NCBI GenBank assembly: GCA_020024595.1
Contig: JAHHTO010000005.1
Coordinates: 1-34,802, forward strand
Source of the DNA: Schaedlerella sp.
Lineage (GTDB): Bacteria > Bacillota > Clostridia > Lachnospirales > Lachnospiraceae
DNA length: 34,802 bases
Direction: 5' to 3'
The notes under the pieces were generated by a model, which worked only from the letters and a program-made list of their open reading frames with translations, was not told the origin of the DNA and did not search any database. This document shows, piece by piece, positions 1 to 8,343 of the stretch. A program made the translations under genes and the position numbers. Each line of letters begins with the position of its first letter. Position 1 is the first letter of the stretch.

Positions 1-1
1 A

Positions 2-49
2 TTTAGGAGATATACCTATATGAATTCTAAGTTCATTTTGAGTAAATAA
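2..49 (+). CDS. possible C-terminal end of a gene entering from the left
   Basis: One plus-strand frame is open from base 2 to a TAA at 47-49 and would give the last 15 residues of a protein. It is followed at once by a hairpin (55-87). An alternative reading is a 9-codon ORF from the ATG at 20, which has an AGGAG upstream. Too little sequence is present to decide, and no family can be named. Confidence 0.25.
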   Translation, partial: FRRYTYMNSKFILSK

Positions 50-88
50 AAATAGGAGAAGCTGGGATTTTCACACCCTTCTTCTCCC
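50..88 (-). terminator. intrinsic terminator of the EamA transporter gene
   Basis: On the minus strand GGAGAAG (complement of 81-87) pairs with CTTCTCC (complement of 55-61), followed by ATTTTTATTT. It lies just after the transporter stop at 102. The plus direction has only a weak T-rich tail, so it serves the minus strand best. Confidence 0.7.
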
Positions 89-101
89 ATTTCATCCTTC
101 A

Positions 102-1025
102 TCATTGTTTGATTTTGGGAAATCTTTTTTCCGGCAACTGTGCAAGTATAATTGCAATAAACATCAACACACAACCAATAAATTCTCTTGTTGTCAGCCT
201 TTCCCCAAGAATGAGCCAACCGGCAAGCACTGCGATACAAGATTCTAAACTGAGAATCAGTGATGCAACTGTCGGATTCATATTTTTCTGACCTACAATC
301 TGCAATGTATAAGCCACCCCGCAAGAAAGGGCTCCTGCATAAAGAAGCGAACCCCACGCCTGTCCAATGTTAGACAATTTGATTTGTTCTGTCAAAAATG
401 CCGGAATTGCAGAAATCACACCACAAACAAAAAACTGTATACACGACATTTTTACCCCATCCACAAGGGGAGAATAATGATCTATTACTAAAATATGTAA
501 AGAAAACAGAAACGAACAGATCAATATCAAAAAATCACCCTGTCCAATTTCAAACGCTTCTGTAATACAAAGAAGATAAAGACCGGCTAAAGCAAGAACG
601 ACTGCAATCCAGATCATAGAACCGCATTTCTTATTAAAAAATGTCATGCCAATTAGCGGTACAATAATAATATAACACGCAGTAATGAATCCTGCCCTTC
701 CGACTGTCGTATACTGGATTCCAATCTGCTGAAAGTTCACCGCAAACGCCAATAATATGCCACACAAAATTCCTCCGATAATCAGCGTTTTTCTTGACTG
801 TTGTTTTTCTTCCATGGTGCGTTCTTCCTTTTTTGTGGAAGCCGTCTTGTCCAAAAGAAAGATGCACGGAATCAGCGCAATTCCTCCGATAATACTTCGG
901 ACCATATTAAACGTAAATGGCCCCACATATTCCATTCCCACACTCTGTGCCACGAATGCCACCCCCCAGATTGTTGCAGTCAATAGCAACAGAAGGGAAT
1001 TCCTTAATTGTATTTTATTCTTCAT
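102..1025 (-). CDS. EamA/DMT-family inner-membrane transporter
   Basis: A 307-residue polytopic membrane protein of the drug/metabolite transporter superfamily (two EamA repeats, about ten helices). The first repeat starts LLLLLTATIWGVAFVAQSVG and the second begins near the middle of the protein (FLILICSFLFSLHILVIDHY). The substrate cannot be inferred; family members export amino acids, metabolites or drugs. The frame is open to an ATG at 1046, but that codon has no ribosome binding site and the family usually starts close to the first helix, so I take the ATG at 1025. The gene sits about 50 bases after plsC on the same strand and ends in a terminator, so the two probably form one transcript. 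Confidence 0.85.
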   Translation of the reverse strand: MKNKIQLRNSLLLLLTATIWGVAFVAQSVGMEYVGPFTFNMVRSIIGGIALIPCIFLLDKTASTKKEERTMEEKQQSRKTLIIGGILCGILLAFAVNFQQIGIQYTTVGRAGFITACYIIIVPLIGMTFFNKKCGSMIWIAVVLALAGLYLLCITEAFEIGQGDFLILICSFLFSLHILVIDHYSPLVDGVKMSCIQFFVCGVISAIPAFLTEQIKLSNIGQAWGSLLYAGALSCGVAYTLQIVGQKNMNPTVASLILSLESCIAVLAGWLILGERLTTREFIGCVLMFIAIILAQLPEKRFPKIKQ

Positions 1026-1076
1026 TAATTCATCATACTCTCTCATTCATTATTTTTGTTGCCGAACAACATATTC

Positions 1077-1811
1077 CTACAGCAATTCTGCATTCTTATT
1101 AATTGTCGTCTGAATGATATCCTGCACATATGCTCCAATATGCTTTTTCGTCTCTTTATCAAGCTGATCGGGATAAATAGGCTTTCCATATTCGATAATC
1201 ACTTTGGTCGGTTTCACTTTCGGAAAATGATTTTCAAAAATCTCTGCTGTATTGTTCATCGAAATCGGAATGATGGCACAATTGGTTTTGGTCGCAATTT
1301 TAAATGCTCCATCTTTAAATGGAAGCATACTGAGTTCTTCACCTTTATTTCTCGTACCTTCCGGGAAAATACAAATAGAAATTCCCTGCTTTATATATTC
1401 AATTGCCTGAAGAATCGTCTTCAGTCCTTCTTTGATATTCTCTCTGTCGAGGAACAGGCAGTATACGAACCGCATCCATGTAGACAGCAACGGAATTTTT
1501 TCCATTTCCTTTTTTGCAATATATCCTGTCAGCCTCGGACATCTGGAATACGTCAACAAAATATCAAAAAAACTTCTGTGATTTCCAATATAAAGTACCG
1601 GCTCATCAGGAATATTCTCTTCTCCAATTACAATCGTTTCCACTCCTGTCACTTTCAGAATACACTTAAATCCCCACTGTACAATCCGAAGCGCAGAATA
1701 ATCTCTTTTCTTACGACTAATCTTCCCAATCACCCATTCCACAAAAAACACCGGAATGGATAAAACCAGAAACGTAATAAGAAATATTGCAATGACCAAA
1801 AAGCGAATCAT
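1077..1811 (-). CDS. plsC: 1-acyl-sn-glycerol-3-phosphate acyltransferase (PlsC family)
   Basis: A 244-residue membrane-bound acyltransferase that moves an acyl chain to lysophosphatidic acid to make phosphatidic acid for phospholipid synthesis. An N-terminal hydrophobic helix (about 4-28) is followed by the catalytic NHRSFFD motif (H78 and D83, the HX4D signature) and the substrate-binding FPEGTR motif (about 149-154). Length fits the family. The ATG at 1811 has AGAGGA eight bases upstream. A promoter at 1865-1893 drives it, and the EamA transporter follows. Other lysophospholipid acyltransferases share these motifs, so the exact acceptor is inferred. Confidence 0.9.
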   Translation of the reverse strand: MIRFLVIAIFLITFLVLSIPVFFVEWVIGKISRKKRDYSALRIVQWGFKCILKVTGVETIVIGEENIPDEPVLYIGNHRSFFDILLTYSRCPRLTGYIAKKEMEKIPLLSTWMRFVYCLFLDRENIKEGLKTILQAIEYIKQGISICIFPEGTRNKGEELSMLPFKDGAFKIATKTNCAIIPISMNNTAEIFENHFPKVKPTKVIIEYGKPIYPDQLDKETKKHIGAYVQDIIQTTINKNAELL

Positions 1812-1864
1812 AATAAAATCCTCTCTTTACTATCTATATTTATTCAATAAATCATCTGCCTTTC

Positions 1865-1893
1865 ATTCTAGCACATGAGATGTACAATATCCA
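1865..1893 (-). promoter_or_regulatory. promoter of plsC
   Basis: TGGATA (1888-1893), a 17-base spacer, then TAGAAT (1865-1870) preceded by TG at the extended -10 position. It reads toward plsC with a leader of about 45 bases. Confidence 0.6.
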
Positions 1894-1953
1894 GAAAATC
1901 TTACACACCGATTGCTTTCTGACATTAGCCGTGCAAAATCAACAGAAATATTG

Positions 1954-1959
1954 TATAAT
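1954..1959 (+). promoter_or_regulatory. -10 box for the yesL-like gene
   Basis: A perfect TATAAT 90 bases before the start codon. The hexamer 17 bases upstream (GTGCAA) is a poor -35, so the box is convincing but the complete promoter is only moderate. Confidence 0.5.
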
Positions 1960-2048
1960 ATCACATTAGAGAGAAATGACCCAATGTTTTATGTGTACAT
2001 GAAATACAACAAAGTGTCATTTGATTATTACATTTAAGGAGATTTCTT

Positions 2049-2666
2049 ATGCGTTTATTTAATTTAGACAGCCCACTTATGCAGTTTCTGACCAAATTAG
2101 CAGATTTGTTCATTCTAAACTTTTTATTTTTACTTTGCTGTATCCCCATTGTAACAATTGGAGCTTCCCTTACGGCTTTATACACGGTAGCTTTAAAAGC
2201 TGCCAAAAATGAAGAGAGTTATATTATACGCAGCTTTTTTCTGGCGTTTAAAAACAATCTCAAAATCGGCACCCTTACCTGGCTGATCGTTCTGGCAGTA
2301 GGAATAATTTTGTGGACAGATCTTCAAATTATGCCAGGTATAGCTGCTCCATTCGGAACAATTTTACAGGTATTAACACTTACGATCAGCTTTCTTTATT
2401 TAATTGGAGTGCTGTACCTCTTCCCTTATATTGCTCGGTTTGAAAATACCCTGTTCGGATCCCTGAAAAATGCATTTTTACTAGCTATTTCACATCTGCC
2501 ATACACACTGTTGCTTGTCGCCATTTCAGTGTTGGCCACACTGGCAACTTTATTTATTGATTTAAGGATCATCGGATTTTTATGGCTGGTGATTGGATAT
2601 TCCGGAATCGCCTATATAAATTCTATTTTCTTCCGGAAAATATTTGCAAAGTTTGAGACTGCTTAA
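2049..2666 (+). CDS. YesL-family (DUF624) membrane protein
   Basis: A 205-residue protein with the DUF624/YesL pattern: an N-terminal FNLDSPLMQFLTKLADLFILN stretch, a first helix ending CCIPIVTIGAS, and about five further hydrophobic segments. YesL proteins are often found near sugar ABC transporters, but here none is adjacent and the function is unknown. The start is well supported by AAGGAG nine bases upstream. The gene is alone, divergent from plsC, and is followed by about 200 bases before the pncB start. Confidence 0.85.
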   Translation: MRLFNLDSPLMQFLTKLADLFILNFLFLLCCIPIVTIGASLTALYTVALKAAKNEESYIIRSFFLAFKNNLKIGTLTWLIVLAVGIILWTDLQIMPGIAAPFGTILQVLTLTISFLYLIGVLYLFPYIARFENTLFGSLKNAFLLAISHLPYTLLLVAISVLATLATLFIDLRIIGFLWLVIGYSGIAYINSIFFRKIFAKFETA

Positions 2667-2711
2667 TAATCAGTAAATATTTTCGTGATTACACCGCAAC
2701 TCTTCAACTCC

Positions 2712-2753
2712 TTTTGGACCATCCAAAACAGGAAAATTAATTTTACTTTTCCT
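2712..2753 (+). other. tandem hairpins between the yesL-like gene and pncB
   Basis: TTTTGGA (2712-2718) and TCCAAAA (2722-2728) form a 7-bp hairpin with a CCA loop. AGGAAAA (2730-2736) and TTTTCCT (2747-2753) form a second one directly after. Neither has a clear T-tract, so whether they terminate the upstream gene is uncertain. TATATT and TATTAT boxes follow at about 2764-2771. Confidence 0.4.
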
Positions 2754-2805
2754 CAGGATGTGGTATATTATAAAAGAGTTATTTTCTATAATATTCATAA
2801 CGTTT

Positions 2806-2834
2806 GGAGGCAACATCTTTTATCTTTTGTCTCC
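2806..2834 (+). other. hairpin in the pncB leader
   Basis: GGAGGCAA (2806-2813) pairs with TTGTCTCC (2827-2834), eight base pairs including one G-U, ahead of the chosen pncB start. It could hide a GGAGG sequence. No known riboswitch class is recognised. Confidence 0.35.
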
Positions 2835-2869
2835 TGCGCTATACAGGTAAAATGAAAGGATATGCGATT

Positions 2870-4318
2870 ATGAACACGCCAAATCTGACCTTATTAACCG
2901 ACCTGTATGAACTTACTATGATGCAGGGCTACTTTGAAACCCAGGAAAACGAGACTGTCATCTTTGATGTGTTTTTCCGCACGAATCCAAATAAGAGCGG
3001 CTATTCCATTATGGCAGGTCTAGACCAGGTCATTCAATACATTAAGAACCTGAACTTTTCTTATGAAGATGTTGACTATCTGCGTGGACTCGGCATTTTT
3101 AGTGAGGATTTCCTTCACTATTTAAGCGGGTTCCATTTCAGCGGTGATATTTACGCCATTGAAGAGGGAAGTGTCATTTTCCCGAAAGAACCACTGATTA
3201 AAGTAGTTGCTCCGATTATGGAAGCCCAGCTTGTTGAAACCGCAATCTTAAATATCATCAATCATCAATGTCTGATTGCAACAAAGACTTCTCGCGTTGT
3301 TTATGCGGCACAAGGGGACGGTATCATGGAATTCGGACTTCGCCGAGCGCAAGGGCCGGATGCCGGACTGTATGGTGCCCGCGCTGCCATGATTGGTGGC
3401 TGTGTAGGAACCTCAAATGTTCTTGCAGGACAGATGTTTGATGTTCCTGTTATGGGTACGCACGCCCACAGTTGGATTATGAGTTTCAAAGACGAATACA
3501 CCGCATTCAAAGAGTATGCAAAATTATATCCCAATTCCTGCACACTGCTGGTAGATACTTATGACACCTTAAAATCCGGTGTTCCAAATGCCATTCGTGT
3601 ATTCAAAGAAATGCGGGCAGAAGGAATCACCTCCAAGTCTTACGGAATCCGTTTGGACAGCGGAGATTTGGCATATCTTTCCAAAAAAGCCAGAAAAATG
3701 CTAGATGAAGCAGGATTTGAAGATGCTGTGATCGCAGCGTCTAATGATTTAGACGAATTCCTGATTCATGATTTGAAAGTACAAGGTGCAAAAATCACCT
3801 CTTGGGGAGTTGGAACACATTTGATTACTTCCAGAGATTGTCCATCTTTCGGTGGAGTTTATAAACTGGCTGCAATTCAGAACGAAAACGGAGAATTTAT
3901 TCCAAAGATTAAACTCTCCGAAAATACAGAAAAAATTACAAATCCGGGCAACAAAACTATTTATCGTGTATATGATAAAGAAACCGGTAAGCTACGTGCA
4001 GATTTGATTTGTTTCGTAGATGAGACATTTGACGAATCTGAAGATTTACTGCTCTTCGATCCGGAGGCGACTTGGAAGAAAACCCACCTGCCGGGCGGAA
4101 GCTATCACATGAAAGAGTTGTTAAAACCTATTTTCATTCATGGAGAGTGCGTTTACAAATCTCCATCCGTGAAAGAAATTGCTTCTTTCTGCAAGACAGA
4201 AAAGGAAACCTTATGGGATGAAACTATGCGTTTGTTCAATCCCCACAAGGTTTATGTGGATTTATCCCAGAAATTATTCGACACAAAAAAAGCTTTGCTA
4301 AATGAAATGAGTAAATAA
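2870..4318 (+). CDS. pncB: nicotinate phosphoribosyltransferase
   Basis: A 482-residue cytoplasmic enzyme of the Preiss-Handler NAD salvage route, joining nicotinate and PRPP to make nicotinate mononucleotide. Visible family signatures are the N-terminal LLTDLYELTMMQGYF, the GLRRAQGPDAG stretch, the GTHAHSWI motif with its conserved histidines, and the phosphate-binding RLDSGDLAYLSK. The frame is open further upstream to a TTG at 2804 and an ATG at 2852. I choose the ATG at 2870 because AAAGGA lies nine bases before it and the family usually begins a few residues before the LLTDLYELTM segment. The gene is followed 42 bases later by ddl, but that gene has its own strong site, so co-transcription is possible and not certain. 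Confidence 0.93.
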   Translation: MNTPNLTLLTDLYELTMMQGYFETQENETVIFDVFFRTNPNKSGYSIMAGLDQVIQYIKNLNFSYEDVDYLRGLGIFSEDFLHYLSGFHFSGDIYAIEEGSVIFPKEPLIKVVAPIMEAQLVETAILNIINHQCLIATKTSRVVYAAQGDGIMEFGLRRAQGPDAGLYGARAAMIGGCVGTSNVLAGQMFDVPVMGTHAHSWIMSFKDEYTAFKEYAKLYPNSCTLLVDTYDTLKSGVPNAIRVFKEMRAEGITSKSYGIRLDSGDLAYLSKKARKMLDEAGFEDAVIAASNDLDEFLIHDLKVQGAKITSWGVGTHLITSRDCPSFGGVYKLAAIQNENGEFIPKIKLSENTEKITNPGNKTIYRVYDKETGKLRADLICFVDETFDESEDLLLFDPEATWKKTHLPGGSYHMKELLKPIFIHGECVYKSPSVKEIASFCKTEKETLWDETMRLFNPHKVYVDLSQKLFDTKKALLNEMSK

Positions 4319-4360
4319 CCTCAACCAGAATAATAACGTAACAAACAGGAGTATATTATC

Positions 4361-5419
4361 ATGAAAATTATCGTATTAGCCGGGGGCTTAAGCACAGAAC
4401 GCGATGTGTCTCTTTCTTCCAGTGCCGGTATCTGCCGCACACTTTTAGAAAAAGGTCATGACGCATTTCTTCTGGATGTATTTATAGGCTTTCCATATGA
4501 TCCAGACAAATTAGAGGACGTCTTCACCTTGCCAGACCACGGCCTGGATATTGTAAAAAACATCAGTACAGAAGAACCCGATTTAGATGCGATCCGGGCA
4601 TCCCGTCCGGATCAGTCTGACTGTTTCCTCGGACCAAATGTCATCGAACTCTGCCGTATGGCAGACATCACATTCCTTGGTCTTCATGGTGGAGAAGGAG
4701 AAAATGGGAAACTACAGGCAACCTTTGATCTTCTTGGCATCCGCTACACTGGTCCAGATTCTCTTGGTTGTGCAATCGCTATGGATAAAGGTATCACAAA
4801 GCACATTTTCCTGCAGGCAGGCATAGACACACCAAATGGTGTCTGCATCCATAAAAACAAGAATAAAAAGGCTCTGAAAGATTTGGGACTACATCTTCCG
4901 GTTGTCGTAAAACCTTGTTCCGGCGGTTCCAGTATCGGTGTATATATTGCTCATACTCAGGAAGAATACGAGAGTGCATTAGAGAATTCTTTCCGCTATG
5001 AAGATGAAGTTGTCATCGAAGAATACATCAAGGGTCGTGAATTTGCCTGCGGTATCATCGACGGCAATGCACTCCCGCCAATTGAAATTATTCCAAAAAC
5101 CGGATTCTTCGACTATGCAAATAAATATCAAGACGGCGCAACTCAGGAAGTCTGCCCTGCGGATATTTCCTCGGAAATCTCTGAAAAGATGCAGTCACTG
5201 ACCGTCCGTGCTTTCCATGCACTGAAACTGAATGTATACAGCCGTGCGGATTTCCTTCTGGATGACAAGGGCAATCTCTACTGTCTGGAAGTGAACACAC
5301 TTCCGGGAATGACTGCCGCAAGTCTTCTCCCAAAAGAAGCCAATGCTGCCGGCATTGAATATGGTGATTTGTGCGAACTGATTATTCAAAAATCCTTAGA
5401 AGCACGATACACCAAATAA
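4361..5419 (+). CDS. ddl: D-alanine--D-alanine ligase
   Basis: A 352-residue ATP-grasp ligase that makes the D-Ala-D-Ala dipeptide for peptidoglycan. It shows the LHGGEGENG motif (about 108-116), the ATP-binding VKPCSGGSSIGV (183-194), EEYIKGREF (220-228) and the C-terminal metal-binding EVNTLPGM. The omega loop carries K255-Y256 (ANKYQDG), the residues expected for a D-Ala rather than a D-lactate acceptor, so it is not a vancomycin-resistance type ligase. AGGAG precedes the ATG. murF follows 44 bases later, the usual substrate-enzyme pairing: Ddl makes the dipeptide that MurF attaches. Confidence 0.95.
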   Translation: MKIIVLAGGLSTERDVSLSSSAGICRTLLEKGHDAFLLDVFIGFPYDPDKLEDVFTLPDHGLDIVKNISTEEPDLDAIRASRPDQSDCFLGPNVIELCRMADITFLGLHGGEGENGKLQATFDLLGIRYTGPDSLGCAIAMDKGITKHIFLQAGIDTPNGVCIHKNKNKKALKDLGLHLPVVVKPCSGGSSIGVYIAHTQEEYESALENSFRYEDEVVIEEYIKGREFACGIIDGNALPPIEIIPKTGFFDYANKYQDGATQEVCPADISSEISEKMQSLTVRAFHALKLNVYSRADFLLDDKGNLYCLEVNTLPGMTAASLLPKEANAAGIEYGDLCELIIQKSLEARYTK

Positions 5420-5463
5420 AATTTTTCTGCAATCACAAAAAACAGAAAAGGAATTCTATCATT

Positions 5464-6843
5464 ATGAAACATATGACTTTAAAAGAAATTACGACTGCCT
5501 GTGGTGGAATCTATTTCGGAGATTCCGCATTCTCTGACAAAGAGGTATCTAACGTCGTAATCGACAGCCGCAAAGTGGAAAAAGACAGCCTGTTTGTTGC
5601 TATTCGCGGTGCAAGAGTGGATGGTCACACCTTTATTCCAAAAACCTTCGAAGCTGGCGCTCTTTGCGCCATTTCTGAAGAGAATCTAGGAGAGACATCT
5701 TTTCCCTATATCCTAGTAGAGTCCTGCACACAGGCATTAAAAGACCTTGCAGAACATTATCGCAGAAGTCTGGACATCAAAGTTGTAGGAATTTCCGGAA
5801 GTGTTGGGAAAACAAGTACAAAGGAAATGATAGCCTCTATACTCGGACAGAAATTTAATGTATTAAAAACCGAAGGAAACTTTAACAACGAAATCGGTGT
5901 TCCTCTTACCATTTTTAAGATTCGAAAGGAACACGAGATTGCAGTTCTCGAAATGGGAATCAATCATTTTGGTGAAATGACTCGTCTTGCCAAAATGGCT
6001 CGCCCTGATATCTGCGTAATCACAAATATCGGAGTTGCCCACATGGAGCTCTTAGGCTCCCGCGATGGTATTCTAAAAGCCAAAACGGAGATGTTCTCCT
6101 ATATGAATCCAGATGGCACCATCATTTTCAACGGAGACGATGACAAACTGATCACGTATATTCCTGAAAATAGCATCAAACCAGTTTACTTCGGTCTCGG
6201 CGACAACGCAAGCTATCGTGCAGAACAAATTGAAAACAATGGGCTGCACGGAACAACTGCCCGATTCGTCACACCGAAGTCCACATTTTTCGCACATATT
6301 TCCATCCCCGGAGAGCACATGGTACACAATGCACTTGCAGGAATTGCTGTTGGTTATGCACTCGGCATGAATGATAAGGAAATCAAAGCCGGCATCGAAG
6401 TATTAAAGCCTCTTGCCGGACGAAATCATCTGATTGAAACAGACACATATACAATTATTGATGATTGCTACAATGCCAATCCGATTTCCATGAAAGCATC
6501 CATTGATGTACTGTCCAAAGCAAACACAAGAACTGTTGCAATTCTCGGCGATATGGGTGAATTAGGTGTATCCGAAAAGGCCATGCATTATGAAGTCGGA
6601 GTACATACCGCAAAGACAGGCATTCATGTCCTGATCTGTATCGGTACACTGTCCGAAGAACTTGCCCGTGGTGCTACAGAAGCAACTTCTGCCGGAAATG
6701 AAATTGAGGTCCATCACTATGCAGACAAAGACACATTCTTTGCAGAAATGAATTCTGTATTGAAAAAAAATGACACCATCCTTGTAAAGGCATCACATGC
6801 AATGGGATTTGAAAAAATCGTAGAAAAATTGGAGAGGGTTTAA
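5464..6843 (+). CDS. murF: UDP-N-acetylmuramoyl-tripeptide--D-alanyl-D-alanine ligase
   Basis: A 459-residue Mur ligase that adds D-Ala-D-Ala to the UDP-MurNAc-tripeptide, the last cytoplasmic step of muropeptide synthesis. The N-terminal domain has VVIDSRKVEKDSLFVAIRG. The central domain has the P-loop GISGSVGKTSTKEMI and the NFNNEIGVPLT segment typical of MurF. The C-terminal part has DDCYNANP and ILGDMGELG. The frame is open upstream into ddl, but the ATG at 5464 has AAAAGGA before it and matches the normal N-terminus. The stop codon lies inside the terminator hairpin 6831-6852, so ddl-murF ends there. Confidence 0.95.
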   Translation: MKHMTLKEITTACGGIYFGDSAFSDKEVSNVVIDSRKVEKDSLFVAIRGARVDGHTFIPKTFEAGALCAISEENLGETSFPYILVESCTQALKDLAEHYRRSLDIKVVGISGSVGKTSTKEMIASILGQKFNVLKTEGNFNNEIGVPLTIFKIRKEHEIAVLEMGINHFGEMTRLAKMARPDICVITNIGVAHMELLGSRDGILKAKTEMFSYMNPDGTIIFNGDDDKLITYIPENSIKPVYFGLGDNASYRAEQIENNGLHGTTARFVTPKSTFFAHISIPGEHMVHNALAGIAVGYALGMNDKEIKAGIEVLKPLAGRNHLIETDTYTIIDDCYNANPISMKASIDVLSKANTRTVAILGDMGELGVSEKAMHYEVGVHTAKTGIHVLICIGTLSEELARGATEATSAGNEIEVHHYADKDTFFAEMNSVLKKNDTILVKASHAMGFEKIVEKLERV

Positions 6844-6860
6844 TCCCTCTCCTTTATTAT
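6831..6860 (+). terminator. terminator overlapping the murF stop codon
   Basis: GGAGAGGG (6831-6838) pairs perfectly with CCCTCTCC (6845-6852) around the murF TAA, followed by TTTATTATTG. Read from the other strand the hairpin is followed by AATTTTTCTACG, so it may also stop tadA transcripts from the right. Confidence 0.85.
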
Positions 6861-6889
6861 TGTTTCCCTATCTTTCTCTGCCAAAGTTC

Positions 6890-7366
6890 TCACGGTTTCT
6901 GTTCTTGCTTCCTCTTTTCCCTCAGTTCCCGAAAAAACTGCTTCATCATCCCACTGCATTCACTCTCCAACACTCCCGTCGTCAGTTCTACTTGATGATT
7001 GAACTCCTTCATATCCAATAGGTTCAGAATTGACCCGGCACATCCGGCTTTTGGATTCATGCAGCCTACCACAACTCGCTTGATGCGTGCCTGCACAATT
7101 GCACCGGAACACATCTGACACGGTTCCAAAGTTACATACATTGTACAGTTCTCTAATCTCCAGTCATTCATTTTCTTGCTTGCTTTTTTGATTGCCCGAA
7201 GTTCTGCATGGGCCAGTGTATTTTTGTCAATCGTACGCCGATTATACCCTCGTCCAATAATTTTCCCTTCATAAACAATCACGCACCCAATCGGAACTTC
7301 CTCCAGAGCATATGCTTTCTTCGCCTGACGAATTGCTTCTCTCATATATTTTTCATCCAAATCCAC
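6890..7366 (-). CDS. tadA: tRNA-specific adenosine deaminase
   Basis: A 158-residue zinc deaminase that converts A34 to inosine in the tRNA-Arg anticodon. The zinc and catalytic residues are visible as HAE (53-55) and PCQMC (82-86), with TLEP just before. The start is a GTG at 7366, supported by a GGGGGAG eight bases upstream; no in-frame ATG gives an intact N-terminus. The C-terminal helix rich in R, E and K (FRELREKRKQEQ) is normal for bacterial TadA. The gene converges on murF and is transcribed alone. Confidence 0.93.
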   Translation of the reverse strand: MDLDEKYMREAIRQAKKAYALEEVPIGCVIVYEGKIIGRGYNRRTIDKNTLAHAELRAIKKASKKMNDWRLENCTMYVTLEPCQMCSGAIVQARIKRVVVGCMNPKAGCAGSILNLLDMKEFNHQVELTTGVLESECSGMMKQFFRELREKRKQEQKP

Positions 7367-7483
7367 CCTGACATCTCCCCCTTTCTATTCTTTTCCTTTC
7401 CATCCCACTTTGTCATAGTTCTTTTTCCTCTATTTTTGAATACACTAATATAAAAACAGACAAGGCGGAGGTACTTATTCTTT

Positions 7484-8338
7484 ATGAAGACCGGTACTTA
7501 CTATCTCTACGAATATAAAAATAATCAAAAACTTCGCAATACAGGGTTTTTAAAAATCACAAAGCAATTCCATTCCTGTTATCTGCAACTTAACGCATGC
7601 AACATAGCCGTAGCCAGAGAAGATGTTCTCAAAATTTCTGCTTTTTTCATAGAAAATGACAAGGTAAATGCAAAGGAGCTTTCTGAAGTCTTCTGCGATA
7701 ACAAAAAAATCGTACAGAAAATGACATTATCTGAATCTTTATTTCCAAACACATCTTCGCTTGAACAGATTGACGGATTCTTCCTTCTACTTCCACATGG
7801 TGAAATCCTTGTAGCAGCTGTACCGGAAGTCACATTTGATACCCGTGATATCCAATATCTCTCTGAACCCATTTCTACTGACACAGAAGAACATATCGAA
7901 GAAAAAGGAACTGACGAGATTACTCTTTCTGCGGAAGAAAGCAAAGATGAGGACACGGAACTTTCTGATGAGGAAACCAAGTCCAATGAGGCTGAACCTC
8001 CTGTTGAAGAAAATAACTCTGATGAGACCCAAATGCAAACGTCTATACATAAAATTCAACGATCTGATCTCTCCCGCCTACCGCGCAAGTACTGGAACAT
8101 TGCCAACAATAGCTTTCTGCTTCATGGTTACTATAATTACAACCATCTCCTTCTCATCGAAGAAGGTGGTCATTATTGGCTCGGTGTTCCGGGAATTTAT
8201 GACCCAAGAGAGTCCCGTGCCGCCGAGCTATTTGGATTTTCACAGTTTACAGACTCCTATAACAGTCAGCTTTCCCTCTCCGAAGAAGAGCGGAATACTT
8301 ATGGTCGGTTCGGTTATTGGTTTCGCTATCTGAAATAG
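7484..8338 (+). CDS. DUF6128-like protein of unknown function
   Basis: A 284-residue soluble protein. Residues 1 to about 125 form one domain (start MKTGTYYLYEYKN). About 128-190 is a low-complexity acidic linker of E, D, S and T. The C-terminal part (about 195-284) is rich in aromatics, with YWNIANNSFLLHGYYNY, WLGVPGIYDPRESRAAELFGF and a final YWFRYLK. I recognise this C-terminal pattern from Lachnospiraceae proteins labelled DUF6128; the family name is from memory. There is no signal peptide or membrane helix. GGAGG precedes the ATG by about 13 bases, a long spacing. It ends six bases before the convergent dgt stop. Function unknown. Confidence 0.75.
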   Translation: MKTGTYYLYEYKNNQKLRNTGFLKITKQFHSCYLQLNACNIAVAREDVLKISAFFIENDKVNAKELSEVFCDNKKIVQKMTLSESLFPNTSSLEQIDGFFLLLPHGEILVAAVPEVTFDTRDIQYLSEPISTDTEEHIEEKGTDEITLSAEESKDEDTELSDEETKSNEAEPPVEENNSDETQMQTSIHKIQRSDLSRLPRKYWNIANNSFLLHGYYNYNHLLLIEEGGHYWLGVPGIYDPRESRAAELFGFSQFTDSYNSQLSLSEEERNTYGRFGYWFRYLK

Positions 8339-8343
8339 ACCTG

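Noticed and set aside
5..22. A stretch resembling an expression-vector ribosome site (AGGAGATATACC then ATATG)
   Set aside because: The match to vector sequence is partial and the sequence around it is ordinary genomic DNA with a natural terminator; chance similarity.
1056..1763. 235-codon plus-strand frame opposite plsC
   Set aside because: It is antisense to a clear acyltransferase, with F/I/C/H-rich composition and no ribosome site.
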